The notes below the pieces were generated by a model. The model did not search any database, was not told the DNA's origin, and saw nothing but the letters and a program-made list of their open reading frames with translations. Shown here one piece after another: positions 1 to 6,333 of a DNA stretch of 9,442 bases (the first letter of the stretch is position 1; each line of letters starts with the position of its first letter). Source of the stretch: Lachnospiraceae bacterium UBA1258 (GTDB lineage: Bacteria; Bacillota; Clostridia; Lachnospirales; Lachnospiraceae); assembly GCA_002308235.1 (NCBI GenBank), contig DBVS01000051.1, positions 30,802-40,243 on the forward strand. Direction: 5' to 3'. The translations under genes were made by a program, and so were the position numbers.

Positions 1-1228
1 CGCCGTAACTTACCAAAGGCAGTGTGACACCTGTCAAAGGAATAAACTTGGTGCCGCCGCCCACCGTTAAAAACACCTGAAAAACATAGGTGATACCGAG
101 GCCGATGGCTATATACCGATAGAAAATATCCGTAAATCGGTAAGAAATATTGATAAACATGATAAAGCAGGACAGGCAGACAAGTATGAGACAAATGGCA
201 AATATCATGCCAAATTCCTGAGCTATGGCGGAATAGATAAAATCGGTCTCCACATAGGGAATGGTTTCGGGAGTTCCGTTAAAAAGCCCGAGGCCGAACC
301 AGTTCCCGCTCTCAATGGCAAAAAGAGACTGGGTAATCTGGTAGCCCTCATTGTCGATAACGGAAAAAGGATCGATAAAGGCGGAAACTCTCACGCGAAC
401 ATGCCTGAACAGCCTGTAAGCCAGCATCGATGCGCCTGCACCCGCGGCAATTCCGAGAAACAGATAGAAAAAGCTTCTGGTGGCAATAAAGATCATCAAT
501 ACATAAACCACAAAGAAAATAAGGGCGGCTCCCAAATCCCTTGAAAGCACCAGGATAATGACATGTGCGGCCGCAAGTGCCGTGGCAATGGCCAGATTTT
601 TGATTTCCGTGCCGTTATAAAGTATTCCCGCTATACAAAAAACAAAAAGGATCTTTACAAATTCGGATGCCTGGAAAGAAAGGCCGAAAATATTCAAAGA
701 AAGCTTCGAGCCGTTTACAAAACGCCCGATTACATAGACCAAAAGAAGCAAAACCGCTCCGACACCGCCGTAAAGATAAGGCAGGTTCGGAATGCGCTTC
801 AGTTTCTTCATAACAAATGGAATAACCCCGCCGATAAGAAGCGAAATGACAACGATTATGAACTGTTTTACGGCGCTGTTGAAATTTAGCCTTGAAAGCA
901 TAACAAGGCCGATTCCGATCAGCATACTTATATTGTTGATCACCAGCTTATTGATCTTTTTATAGATCATGGGGTAGATTTCGATAAAAAGAATCACGGC
1001 AATCTGGAAAATGCCGTAGAAAACCAGATATTTCAGTTCGCCGGATTTAAGGCATATGGAAAGAAAGCAGGTAAAATTGAAAAGAACCATAAGTATTACC
1101 TGCAAAGCATACATGTTCCTTCTGCTGCTTTCGTCCTTTCTTAAAAACACAAGAAAGCAGATAAGGGTGTAGCCCGTCATGAAGAACGTTATGAAGTATT
1201 TTGAAAGGGCTGATATATATTGAACCAA
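1..1228 (-). CDS. FtsW/RodA/SpoVE-family peptidoglycan glycosyltransferase (3' end cut by window edge)
   Basis: This is a polytopic membrane protein of the SEDS family, which polymerises lipid II into glycan strands, usually with a partner class B penicillin-binding protein. The 409 visible residues are strongly hydrophobic. Family landmarks are SFQASEFVKI (184-193), SRDLGAAL (229-236), GYQITQS (295-301), ETDFIYSAIAQEFG (327-340, with D329 at the catalytic aspartate position) and GVTLPLVSYG at the left edge. About six hydrophobic segments precede SFQASE, where a classical FtsW has about three, so the N-terminus is extended. The loop NGSKLSLN (172-179) replaces the usual NGAKRWIN, losing the conserved tryptophan. 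The start is a TTG directly after the U32 stop codon, with GGAG eight bases upstream; the first ATG (residue 17) has no ribosome site. It could be a RodA- or FtsW-type member, and I cannot tell which. Family assignment is secure; the start is moderately sure. Confidence 0.93.
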   Translation of the reverse strand, partial: MVQYISALSKYFITFFMTGYTLICFLVFLRKDESSRRNMYALQVILMVLFNFTCFLSICLKSGELKYLVFYGIFQIAVILFIEIYPMIYKKINKLVINNISMLIGIGLVMLSRLNFNSAVKQFIIVVISLLIGGVIPFVMKKLKRIPNLPYLYGGVGAVLLLLVYVIGRFVNGSKLSLNIFGLSFQASEFVKILFVFCIAGILYNGTEIKNLAIATALAAAHVIILVLSRDLGAALIFFVVYVLMIFIATRSFFYLFLGIAAGAGASMLAYRLFRHVRVRVSAFIDPFSVIDNEGYQITQSLFAIESGNWFGLGLFNGTPETIPYVETDFIYSAIAQEFGMIFAICLILVCLSCFIMFINISYRFTDIFYRYIAIGLGITYVFQVFLTVGGGTKFIPLTGVTLPLVSYG

Positions 1229-3355
1229 TTATTCGACTCCGCGTTTACGGTATGCCTTTGTTGTGTCAATCCCCGGCATCTCACCGTTATTCAAAAAAGC
1301 ATTCAAAATTTCAGCGGTTTCCGATTCACCCTCATCGGTGAAACTTAAAACCATACTTTCTCTGTCTATTTTACCCCCTGTGACTTCTTCATGCAAGGAT
1401 GTGGGAACACTGTTAAAAATCGTATTGAAACAGAATTCGCAATTTCTTTTGACAGGGAATAAAATATTCTTTCGATCCCTTAAATGCATGAATTTAACGC
1501 CTTCCTCCTTCTTACAGGAAAAGGCGGTCTTGCAGATACAGTTCGCCGTATTCATAAGGGGGATCCTGCCGTAAGAGAAAACGAACATATCTTTCTTTAT
1601 CTGAAAAAGTTCTTTTGCCGACAATTCAAGGGGTGCGATCATATAGTCGCAGTATTTATCAAGCAGTTCATAGGAAACATGATTCCAGACGTACAAAGAA
1701 TCTGCACATATCAAAGCTTTACTGTAACTGTTGCTTAACAAGAAACCCAGTTCCTCGGTATTTTGGCAGACAGCACCGCAAATATAATCACCGTTATCAT
1801 CGATGGTTATCTTTCTGATAAAAGCCTCATCACAGTCTCTCATTACATAGGGTAAGCTAACGAACAGCTTCAGATCCTTTTCTTTGGCGATCTTGTCGAT
1901 TTGATCACGCTTTGATAAAAACAATTCAGCCGCAGGTGCAATATAGCATTTTCTTCCGAATTTCGAAGCGGCCAGAAACTGCTCCGTGGAATTTACGAAG
2001 ACAATGGGCTTTTTTTCAAGAGAAACCTTGGTGCGTTCTTTAAATATTGAGCCGGGTTTCAAACCTGTGCCGGTGCTGCGCTTTTCTTCATAAGCACATA
2101 AAATCGCATCGGTGAGTTTATCGGCGCATTCTCTTCTTAATTCATTTAAATGACTTGCGGGCACAAAGCAGCCTTCTTCAAGAACGATCTGAAGGTCCTT
2201 TATACTAAAGCAGGTATCACCGAGTCTCAGGATCTTTTCGGCAATTTCCGATTCGGTAGTGGCCCTTTTTTCGGCCTTTAAAACGCTCTTACCGGATGCC
2301 GAAACGTAAATGTCGCCGTATCCGAAGGTAAGGGTTATATTTTCCCCGGCTTTAACTGATATAAAGGCAAAAATGTCCAGAGTTTTGTTCTTTTTCAAAA
2401 ACTCCCTTTCTGTCTCTTTCATCAGACTTTCATCCGTTCCCGCATAGGCAGGGGACTTAACCGAGATCATATCTTTTCCGTTGCGGGTAAAATAGTAGCC
2501 TTCTCCGATATCGGACCGGATATACATGTGTTTAAGCTTATTAAGATCATCTTTGGCCACTTTAAAGGAATCACCGGAATTATCAAGATATTTCCTGTAA
2601 ACATGGGTAACAAAAGCAGCGTATTCGGGCTTTTTCATACGCCCTTCTATCTTTAAAGAATCAATCGAAGCCGCCGTCAATTTGGGAAGCAAAGAAAGTG
2701 CACACTGATCCTTCATGGACAGATAAAACCCCGGGGCAGATTCATGCTCGTCAAGAATCACACTGTACTCAAGTCTGCAAGGGCCCGCGCATCTGCCCCT
2801 GTTTCCGCTTCTTCCGCCTAAACAAGAAGAAAAAAGGCAGTTACCCGAATATGCATAACACATGGCACCGTGAATAAAGGTTTCAATCTCGATACCTTCG
2901 GATCTTTTAATTTCTTTGATCTCGGATAAGGAAAGCTCTCTTGCAAGTACAACACGGTTTGCTCCGAGATTTTTAAAGAATCTGACGGAATATTTCCCTG
3001 TGGCAAAAGCCTGGGTACTTATATGACATTCAAGTCCGGGGAAAAGCTTAGGGAATACACTGATAAGGCCGAAGTCCTGAAGGATACATCCGTCAAGTCC
3101 GCCTTTGTAAAAAATATCGATATAAGAGATCACATCATCCCACTCAGACTCTTTTATGAGTGTATTGACGGTAAGATAAACCTTAACATTAAAAAGATGG
3201 GCATATTTGATAGCCCGAAGGATCTCTTCATCCGTGAAATTCTGAGCAAAGGCTCGCGCGCCGAATCTGGTGCCACCAAGATAAACGGCATCACATCCTG
3301 CGTTGATTGCCCCAATAAATGCTTCAAAACTTCCTGCCGGAGATAACAGTTCCAT
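1229..3355 (-). CDS. Large U32-family protein (peptidase U32 / RlhA-TrhP-like RNA hydroxylation family)
   Basis: This is a U32-family protein of 708 residues. It opens with the family start MELLSPAGSFEAF and a TIM-barrel-like N-terminal half. The U32 signature is at 158-177 (ETFIHGAMCYAYSGNCLFSS). Cysteines 166, 173, 189 and 193 are spaced 6, 15 and 3 residues apart, as expected for iron-sulfur ligands in this family, and SMKDQCAL (213-220) is another family motif. Residues about 290-415 fit the DUF3656-type middle domain of the long members. A C-terminal domain holds a second cysteine group (606, 608, 614, 639, 642). Long members include E. coli RlhA, which hydroxylates 23S rRNA, and TrhP relatives act on tRNA wobble uridine; others were named collagenases. 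I infer RNA modification rather than proteolysis, without proof. The ATG has GAGG six bases upstream. The gene follows zapA by 39 bases. Confidence 0.9.
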   Translation of the reverse strand: MELLSPAGSFEAFIGAINAGCDAVYLGGTRFGARAFAQNFTDEEILRAIKYAHLFNVKVYLTVNTLIKESEWDDVISYIDIFYKGGLDGCILQDFGLISVFPKLFPGLECHISTQAFATGKYSVRFFKNLGANRVVLARELSLSEIKEIKRSEGIEIETFIHGAMCYAYSGNCLFSSCLGGRSGNRGRCAGPCRLEYSVILDEHESAPGFYLSMKDQCALSLLPKLTAASIDSLKIEGRMKKPEYAAFVTHVYRKYLDNSGDSFKVAKDDLNKLKHMYIRSDIGEGYYFTRNGKDMISVKSPAYAGTDESLMKETEREFLKKNKTLDIFAFISVKAGENITLTFGYGDIYVSASGKSVLKAEKRATTESEIAEKILRLGDTCFSIKDLQIVLEEGCFVPASHLNELRRECADKLTDAILCAYEEKRSTGTGLKPGSIFKERTKVSLEKKPIVFVNSTEQFLAASKFGRKCYIAPAAELFLSKRDQIDKIAKEKDLKLFVSLPYVMRDCDEAFIRKITIDDNGDYICGAVCQNTEELGFLLSNSYSKALICADSLYVWNHVSYELLDKYCDYMIAPLELSAKELFQIKKDMFVFSYGRIPLMNTANCICKTAFSCKKEEGVKFMHLRDRKNILFPVKRNCEFCFNTIFNSVPTSLHEEVTGGKIDRESMVLSFTDEGESETAEILNAFLNNGEMPGIDTTKAYRKRGVE
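1237..1240 (-). promoter_or_regulatory. Ribosome binding site supporting the TTG start of the FtsW/RodA gene
   Basis: On the minus strand GGAG lies eight bases before a TTG that immediately follows the stop codon of the U32 gene. The site is inside the last codons of that gene, which suggests translational coupling. It is the main reason for choosing the TTG at 1228 over the ATG at 1180. Confidence 0.55.
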
Positions 3356-3373
3356 AAAATCCTCAATAAAGAT

Positions 3374-3396
3374 AAAAGGCTGAAATTCAGCCTTTT
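3374..3396 (-). terminator. Hairpin terminator or attenuator between zapA and the U32 gene
   Basis: The bases form a perfect inverted repeat of 11-base arms (AAAAGGCTGAA) around one central base. Folded realistically it gives a nine-pair stem with a five-base AATTT loop. On the minus strand the stem ends in TTTT and continues into a T-rich ATCTTTATT. It overlaps the zapA stop codon and ends 18 bases before the U32 start. No separate promoter for the U32 gene is obvious, so partial read-through is likely. Confidence 0.6.
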
Positions 3397-3799
3397 AGTC
3401 GTTAATTTTTAATTCAGTTTCAAGTCTGATAAGCTTCTTATTACTCTCATCCAGATCGGAACGTAACGCCTTAACCGATTTTTCGGAATTGTCGAGTTTA
3501 ATCTGCGACGCGATAAGCTCGTGCTTCAGATCGTATAATTCACGTTCTTTGGCACTGATCTCGTCTTCAAGCAAAGAAATCTGTTTCTTGGCTTTGAAGT
3601 AATCGTCGGCAATGTTCAACTGCAAAAGAAGATTCTGTGTGTCTACGGGAGAACGTCTGAAACTCTCCACCCTTCCGTATTCCGTGATCTTTCCGTTGAT
3701 GTATGCCGCAACCTTCTGTAAGTACTCTTCGCTTTCATAGCCGCTTAAGTGTAAAACTTTACCGCCTATGATTACCTCGGTATCATTTTTGGCTGCCAT
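3395..3799 (-). CDS. zapA: Cell division protein ZapA
   Basis: ZapA binds FtsZ in the cytoplasm and promotes bundling of its filaments and Z-ring stability. The protein has 134 residues. The N-terminal globular ZapA domain is clear (about 7-65), with the motif VIIGGKVLHLSGYESEEYLQ followed by a helix reaching AAYINGKI. Residues about 66-132 are a charged heptad-like coiled coil (KKQISLLEDEISAKERELYD and onward), which is long compared with minimal ZapA proteins of about 85-110 residues. The start ATG is preceded by a G-rich stretch (GGGGGT) only a few bases away, a poor but usable ribosome site. The gene has its own strong promoter at the end of ruvB and is followed by a hairpin, so it may often be made as a short transcript. 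The pairing with a U32 gene is, to my knowledge, common in Clostridia. Confidence 0.93.
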   Translation of the reverse strand: MAAKNDTEVIIGGKVLHLSGYESEEYLQKVAAYINGKITEYGRVESFRRSPVDTQNLLLQLNIADDYFKAKKQISLLEDEISAKERELYDLKHELIASQIKLDNSEKSVKALRSDLDESNKKLIRLETELKIND

Positions 3800-3836
3800 A
3801 TGACCCCCATCGCATGATTATAAAATATCACTTATT

Positions 3837-3865
3837 ATTATAGACAAGCCACGTTTAAATTTCAA
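3837..3865 (-). promoter_or_regulatory. Sigma-A-type promoter of zapA
   Basis: On the minus strand the -35 box TTGAAA (3865-3860, five of six consensus bases) and a perfect -10 box TATAAT (3842-3837) are separated by exactly 17 bases. The -35 box lies in the last codons of ruvB. Predicted transcription begins near 3830, about 30 bases before the zapA ATG. A second TATAAT at 3822-3817 has only a weak -35 partner and is less likely. Confidence 0.72.
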
Positions 3866-4844
3866 TACCCAAATGCTTGTAAGCAAGATCCGTAACCATA
3901 CGTCCTCTGGGGGTTCTGCTTAAAAATCCAATCTTGATAAGATAGGGTTCGTAAACCTCTTCTATGGTGCCCGAATCCTCTCCTATGGTGGCGGCAAGTG
4001 TATCAAGTCCCACGGGACCGCCTTTATAAAGGCTGATCATGGTATTTAAAATGTTTCTGTCAATGTGATCTAAGCCCATTTTATCAACATCCATAAGGTC
4101 CAGAGCGGTCTTGGCAACCTCTTCTGTTATGACGCCGTCATATCTTACCTCCGCAAAGTCCCTGACTCTTTTAAGGATACGATTGGCAAGTCTGGGGGTA
4201 CCACGGCTGCGTCTGGCAAGTTCAAGAGCTCCCGCGCTCTCAATCTCAACATTTAGGATCTTTGCCGAGTGAAGAATGATGGTCTTTAATTCGTCGATGG
4301 AATAAAATTCAAGTCTTTCGATAACGCCGAATCTGTCCCGAAGAGGCGCGGACAAAAGTCCCGCACGGGTCGTGGCGCCTACCAGGGTAAAATGGGGCAG
4401 GTCAAGGCGAATGGATTTAGATGCGGGCCCCTTTCCAATCATGATATCGAGAGAGAAATCTTCCATGGCAGGATAAAGCACTTCCTCGATCTGTTTGTTA
4501 AGTCGGTGTATCTCATCGATAAAAAGAAGGTCACCTTCTTTAAGTCCGTTAAGAATGGCCGCCATGTCTCCGGGACGCTCAATGGCGGGGCCGCTGGTGA
4601 TCCTGATATTTACGCCCATCTCGTTGGCGATTATCTGGGCAAGGGTAGTTTTACCAAGTCCGGGAGGCCCATACAAAAGCACGTGATCCAAGGCTTCCTT
4701 TCGACTCTTAGCGGCTTCTATATAGACGGAAATAATGTCCTTTATCTTCTGCTGTCCGATATAGTCCTTTAAGTAGTGAGGGCGAAGTGAACCTTCAAGT
4801 TTGACATCTTCCGGTGTGATTTCGGTTTTAATGACTCTGTCCAA
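3855..4844 (-). CDS. ruvB: Holliday junction branch migration DNA helicase RuvB
   Basis: RuvB is the hexameric AAA+ motor that, loaded by RuvA, drives branch migration of Holliday junctions in recombinational repair. At 329 residues it has the normal length. Visible motifs are Walker A GPPGLGKTT (59-67), Walker B LLFIDEIHR (106-114), the hairpin region that contacts RuvA (about 128-150), sensor 1 GATTRAG (156-162), the arginine-finger region APLRDRFG (166-173) and sensor 2 GTPRLANR (215-222). A C-terminal winged helix ends in SRTPRGRM (309-316), which contacts DNA. All key residues are intact. The start is TTG, chosen because GGAGG sits eight bases upstream and the protein then begins as other RuvB proteins do. 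It lies 14 bases after ruvA in the same operon. Confidence 0.98.
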   Translation of the reverse strand: MDRVIKTEITPEDVKLEGSLRPHYLKDYIGQQKIKDIISVYIEAAKSRKEALDHVLLYGPPGLGKTTLAQIIANEMGVNIRITSGPAIERPGDMAAILNGLKEGDLLFIDEIHRLNKQIEEVLYPAMEDFSLDIMIGKGPASKSIRLDLPHFTLVGATTRAGLLSAPLRDRFGVIERLEFYSIDELKTIILHSAKILNVEIESAGALELARRSRGTPRLANRILKRVRDFAEVRYDGVITEEVAKTALDLMDVDKMGLDHIDRNILNTMISLYKGGPVGLDTLAATIGEDSGTIEEVYEPYLIKIGFLSRTPRGRMVTDLAYKHLGIEI

Positions 4845-4852
4845 TTATCCGT

Positions 4853-4857
4853 CCTCC
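4853..4857 (-). promoter_or_regulatory. Ribosome binding site that fixes the TTG start of ruvB
   Basis: On the minus strand GGAGG begins two bases after the ruvA stop codon and lies eight bases before the TTG at 4844. There is no suitable ATG nearby, and the strong match and spacing support the rare start codon. The tight placement suggests that ruvB is translated in coupling with ruvA. Confidence 0.7.
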
Positions 4858-4858
4858 G

Positions 4859-5461
4859 TTAAAACAAGTATTGCAAAGCTGCTTTTAATATGTCGTTGGC
4901 ATCCATGGAATCTGCATTCGAAACATTTGATACCGCGCGACGGGCCTCTCTGTCCGCATATCCGAGGGCAACAAGAGCCTCAACGGCGTCCTTTGCGGCT
5001 ACTGAACTAAAGGCTGCAGAGGAATCCGCCTCCAGATCGGATAAAGTGACAATCTCATCCGAAGGGATCTTATCCTTTAAGTCGATTATGATCCTCTCGG
5101 CGGTTTTCTTACCGATTCCGGGAGCCTTTGAAAGTTTGTCGGAAGAAGCCGTTACGATGAAATATTTAATATCCGAAACGCTGAAAATACCAAGGATCCC
5201 CATAGCACCCTTGGGTCCCACGCCGTTGACGGTTATCAAAAGATCGAACATATCAAGCTCGTCCCTTTTAAGAAAGCCGAAAAGGGAAATATCGTCTTCC
5301 CTGACGTTCATATGCGTATAAAGCTTAACATCCTCACCGATGCCGGGAAGGTTTTCTCTGGTGGTTTCGGAAACCAATACCCTGATTCCGAAGCCTCCGG
5401 TTTCTACGATGATTGCTCCCGGCCTTGATTCCTCAAGCGTGCCCTTCAGATATCCGATCAT
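4859..5461 (-). CDS. ruvA: Holliday junction branch migration protein RuvA
   Basis: RuvA tetramers bind the four-way junction and recruit RuvB rings. The 200 residues show the expected three domains. The N-terminal OB-fold domain (1-64) starts MIGYLKGTL and holds the acidic pin residues E55 and D56 in VREDDISLFGF. Two helix-hairpin-helix motifs follow (about 75-90 with NGVGPKGA, and 110-125 with APGIGKKTAERI). After an acidic, alanine- and serine-rich linker (about 133-152), a C-terminal domain that contacts RuvB (about 155-200) ends in LKAALQYLF. The ATG has AGAGG at good spacing. It is the first gene of the ruvAB operon and is driven by the promoter just upstream. ruvC is not adjacent; a divergent phosphatase gene occupies the upstream side. 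Confidence 0.98.
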   Translation of the reverse strand: MIGYLKGTLEESRPGAIIVETGGFGIRVLVSETTRENLPGIGEDVKLYTHMNVREDDISLFGFLKRDELDMFDLLITVNGVGPKGAMGILGIFSVSDIKYFIVTASSDKLSKAPGIGKKTAERIIIDLKDKIPSDEIVTLSDLEADSSAAFSSVAAKDAVEALVALGYADREARRAVSNVSNADSMDANDILKAALQYLF

Positions 5462-5482
5462 AATGCTGTCCTCTTTAAAAAT

Positions 5483-5498
5483 GAATCCATTCGGATTC
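5483..5498 (-). other. Small hairpin at the predicted 5' end of the ruvAB transcript
   Basis: The six-base arms GAATCC and GGATTC enclose a four-base loop. The structure begins a few bases downstream of the ruvA -10 box, so it would sit at the very 5' end of the mRNA, well before the ribosome site. It may stabilise the message or be a weak operator, or it may be chance. Confidence 0.35.
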
Positions 5499-5506
5499 TT
5501 TATAAA

Positions 5507-5535
5507 ATTCTATCATATGCAAACATATGTTTCAA
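5507..5535 (-). promoter_or_regulatory. Sigma-A-type promoter of ruvAB
   Basis: On the minus strand the -35 box TTGAAA (5535-5530) and the -10 box TAGAAT (5512-5507) each match consensus at five of six positions, with a 17-base spacer. The predicted start site is near 5500, leaving a leader of about 40 bases. The spacer overlaps the LexA-like palindrome at 5521-5532. Confidence 0.7.
5521..5532. promoter_or_regulatory. LexA-like palindrome in the ruvAB promoter
   Basis: AAACATATGTTT is a perfect 12-base palindrome that overlaps the -35 box and spacer of the ruvAB promoter. The B. subtilis LexA (DinR) consensus is CGAACATATGTTCG; this site keeps the AACATATGTT core and differs in the outer positions. 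B. subtilis ruvAB is known as an SOS operon, so a repressor site here is plausible. A second CATATG lies four bases away at 5514-5519. Confidence 0.5.
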
Positions 5536-5546
5536 TAATTTTTTAA

Positions 5547-5558
5547 TTGTTATAACAA
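5547..5558. promoter_or_regulatory. Palindromic operator candidate over the phosphatase -35 box
   Basis: TTGTTATAACAA is a perfect 12-base palindrome that fully covers the -35 hexamer and the first six spacer bases. A dimeric repressor bound here would block the promoter. I do not recognise the motif as a specific regulator site, and AT-rich intergenic DNA can produce such palindromes by chance. Confidence 0.35.
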
Positions 5559-5575
5559 GTTTTTTTTGATATACT
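5547..5575 (+). promoter_or_regulatory. Sigma-A-type promoter of the histidine phosphatase gene
   Basis: The -35 box TTGTTA (5547-5552, four of six consensus bases) and the -10 box TATACT (5570-5575, five of six) are separated by 17 bases, and the spacer contains a T8 run. Transcription should begin near 5582, about 25 bases before the ATG. Confidence 0.65.
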
Positions 5576-5607
5576 ACTATCGTTTAAGAATGTAGGAGGA
5601 TTACTTT

Positions 5608-6333
5608 ATGAAACTCATTTTTGTAAGACACGGTGACCCCGATTACGCCCATGATGACCTCACGGAAAAGGGTAAACGTGAAGCTGCTTTACTTGCTAAA
5701 CGTGTTAAGACCTGGGAAAAAGACATAACCGAGATCTACTTGTCTCCCTTGGGCCGTGCACAGGCTACAGCCCGTTATTGCCTTAACGAGCTCGGTGATG
5801 TTAAGACCACCACATATGACTGGCTGAGGGAATTTGCCCCCGAAGGCATCAAGAACGAAAAGGGTGAAGTAAAACACGTTCCGTGGGATTATCTTCCCAC
5901 CCACTGGACCGATATGCCCACCATGTACAACAAAGACACCTGGACCGAAACGCCCATGTTTGAAGGAAGCAACATCAAAGAGTATTATGGTATGGTCTGC
6001 GACGGGATCGATGGAATACTGGCAAAATACGGCTATAAGAGAAAAGGAAATATGTACACGACGGAAAAAGAAAAAGACGACACCGTACTCGTATTCTTCT
6101 GTCATCTCGGAGTAAGTCTCGCCATTATAAGTCATTTGATCAATATAGCACCCACCATGCTTTGGCAGAATTTCTTTGTGGCAGCCACATCCGTAACAGT
6201 CGTGGGTACAGAGGAAAGAGTTCCCGGAACCGCTGCTTTCAGAGTGGAACGTCTCGGGGACACCAACCATTTGAATGCGGGCGGCGAACCTGTTTCCAGA
6301 GCCGGTTACTACAATGATGTATTCCAGGGCTGA
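5608..6333 (+). CDS. Histidine phosphatase family protein (phosphoglycerate mutase-like)
   Basis: This is a cytoplasmic member of the histidine phosphatase superfamily, which transfers phosphate through a phosphohistidine. In the 241 residues the catalytic motif is FVRHGDPDY (5-13, nucleophile H8 next to R7). The second arginine is R50 in SPLGRAQATA (46-55), the likely acid is E75 in LREF, and the second histidine is H166 in FFCHLGVSLAI. All four catalytic positions are present. A long insert between E75 and H166 is rich in W, Y, P and M (for example PWDYLPTHW, 92-100) and probably forms a substrate cap. The substrate cannot be read from the sequence; phosphoglycerate mutase activity is less likely than a small-molecule phosphatase. 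AGGAGG lies eight bases before the ATG. It is transcribed divergently from ruvAB. Confidence 0.92.
   Translation: MKLIFVRHGDPDYAHDDLTEKGKREAALLAKRVKTWEKDITEIYLSPLGRAQATARYCLNELGDVKTTTYDWLREFAPEGIKNEKGEVKHVPWDYLPTHWTDMPTMYNKDTWTETPMFEGSNIKEYYGMVCDGIDGILAKYGYKRKGNMYTTEKEKDDTVLVFFCHLGVSLAIISHLINIAPTMLWQNFFVAATSVTVVGTEERVPGTAAFRVERLGDTNHLNAGGEPVSRAGYYNDVFQG

Noticed and set aside
563..889. Open frame of 108 codons on the plus strand
   Set aside because: It lies wholly antisense to the FtsW/RodA gene, whose protein motifs are continuous across this stretch, and the product is a basic low-complexity sequence with no family features.
3817..3822. Second perfect TATAAT before zapA
   Set aside because: The only partner -35 is a weak TTGTCT at 19 bases, and the leader would be about ten bases. 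The other TATAAT at 3837-3842 has an ideal partner.
4392..4772. Open frame of 126 codons on the plus strand
   Set aside because: It is the antisense shadow of ruvB, covering its Walker motifs; the product has no recognisable domain.
5462..5607. Possible riboswitch or small RNA in the divergent intergenic region
   Set aside because: Both predicted leaders are short (about 25 and 40 bases), and no aptamer-like conserved structure is visible beyond one six-pair hairpin.
5689..6270. Open frame of 193 codons on the minus strand
   Set aside because: It is antisense to the histidine phosphatase, which has intact catalytic motifs, a consensus ribosome site and a promoter. The antisense product is only a mirror of that coding sequence.
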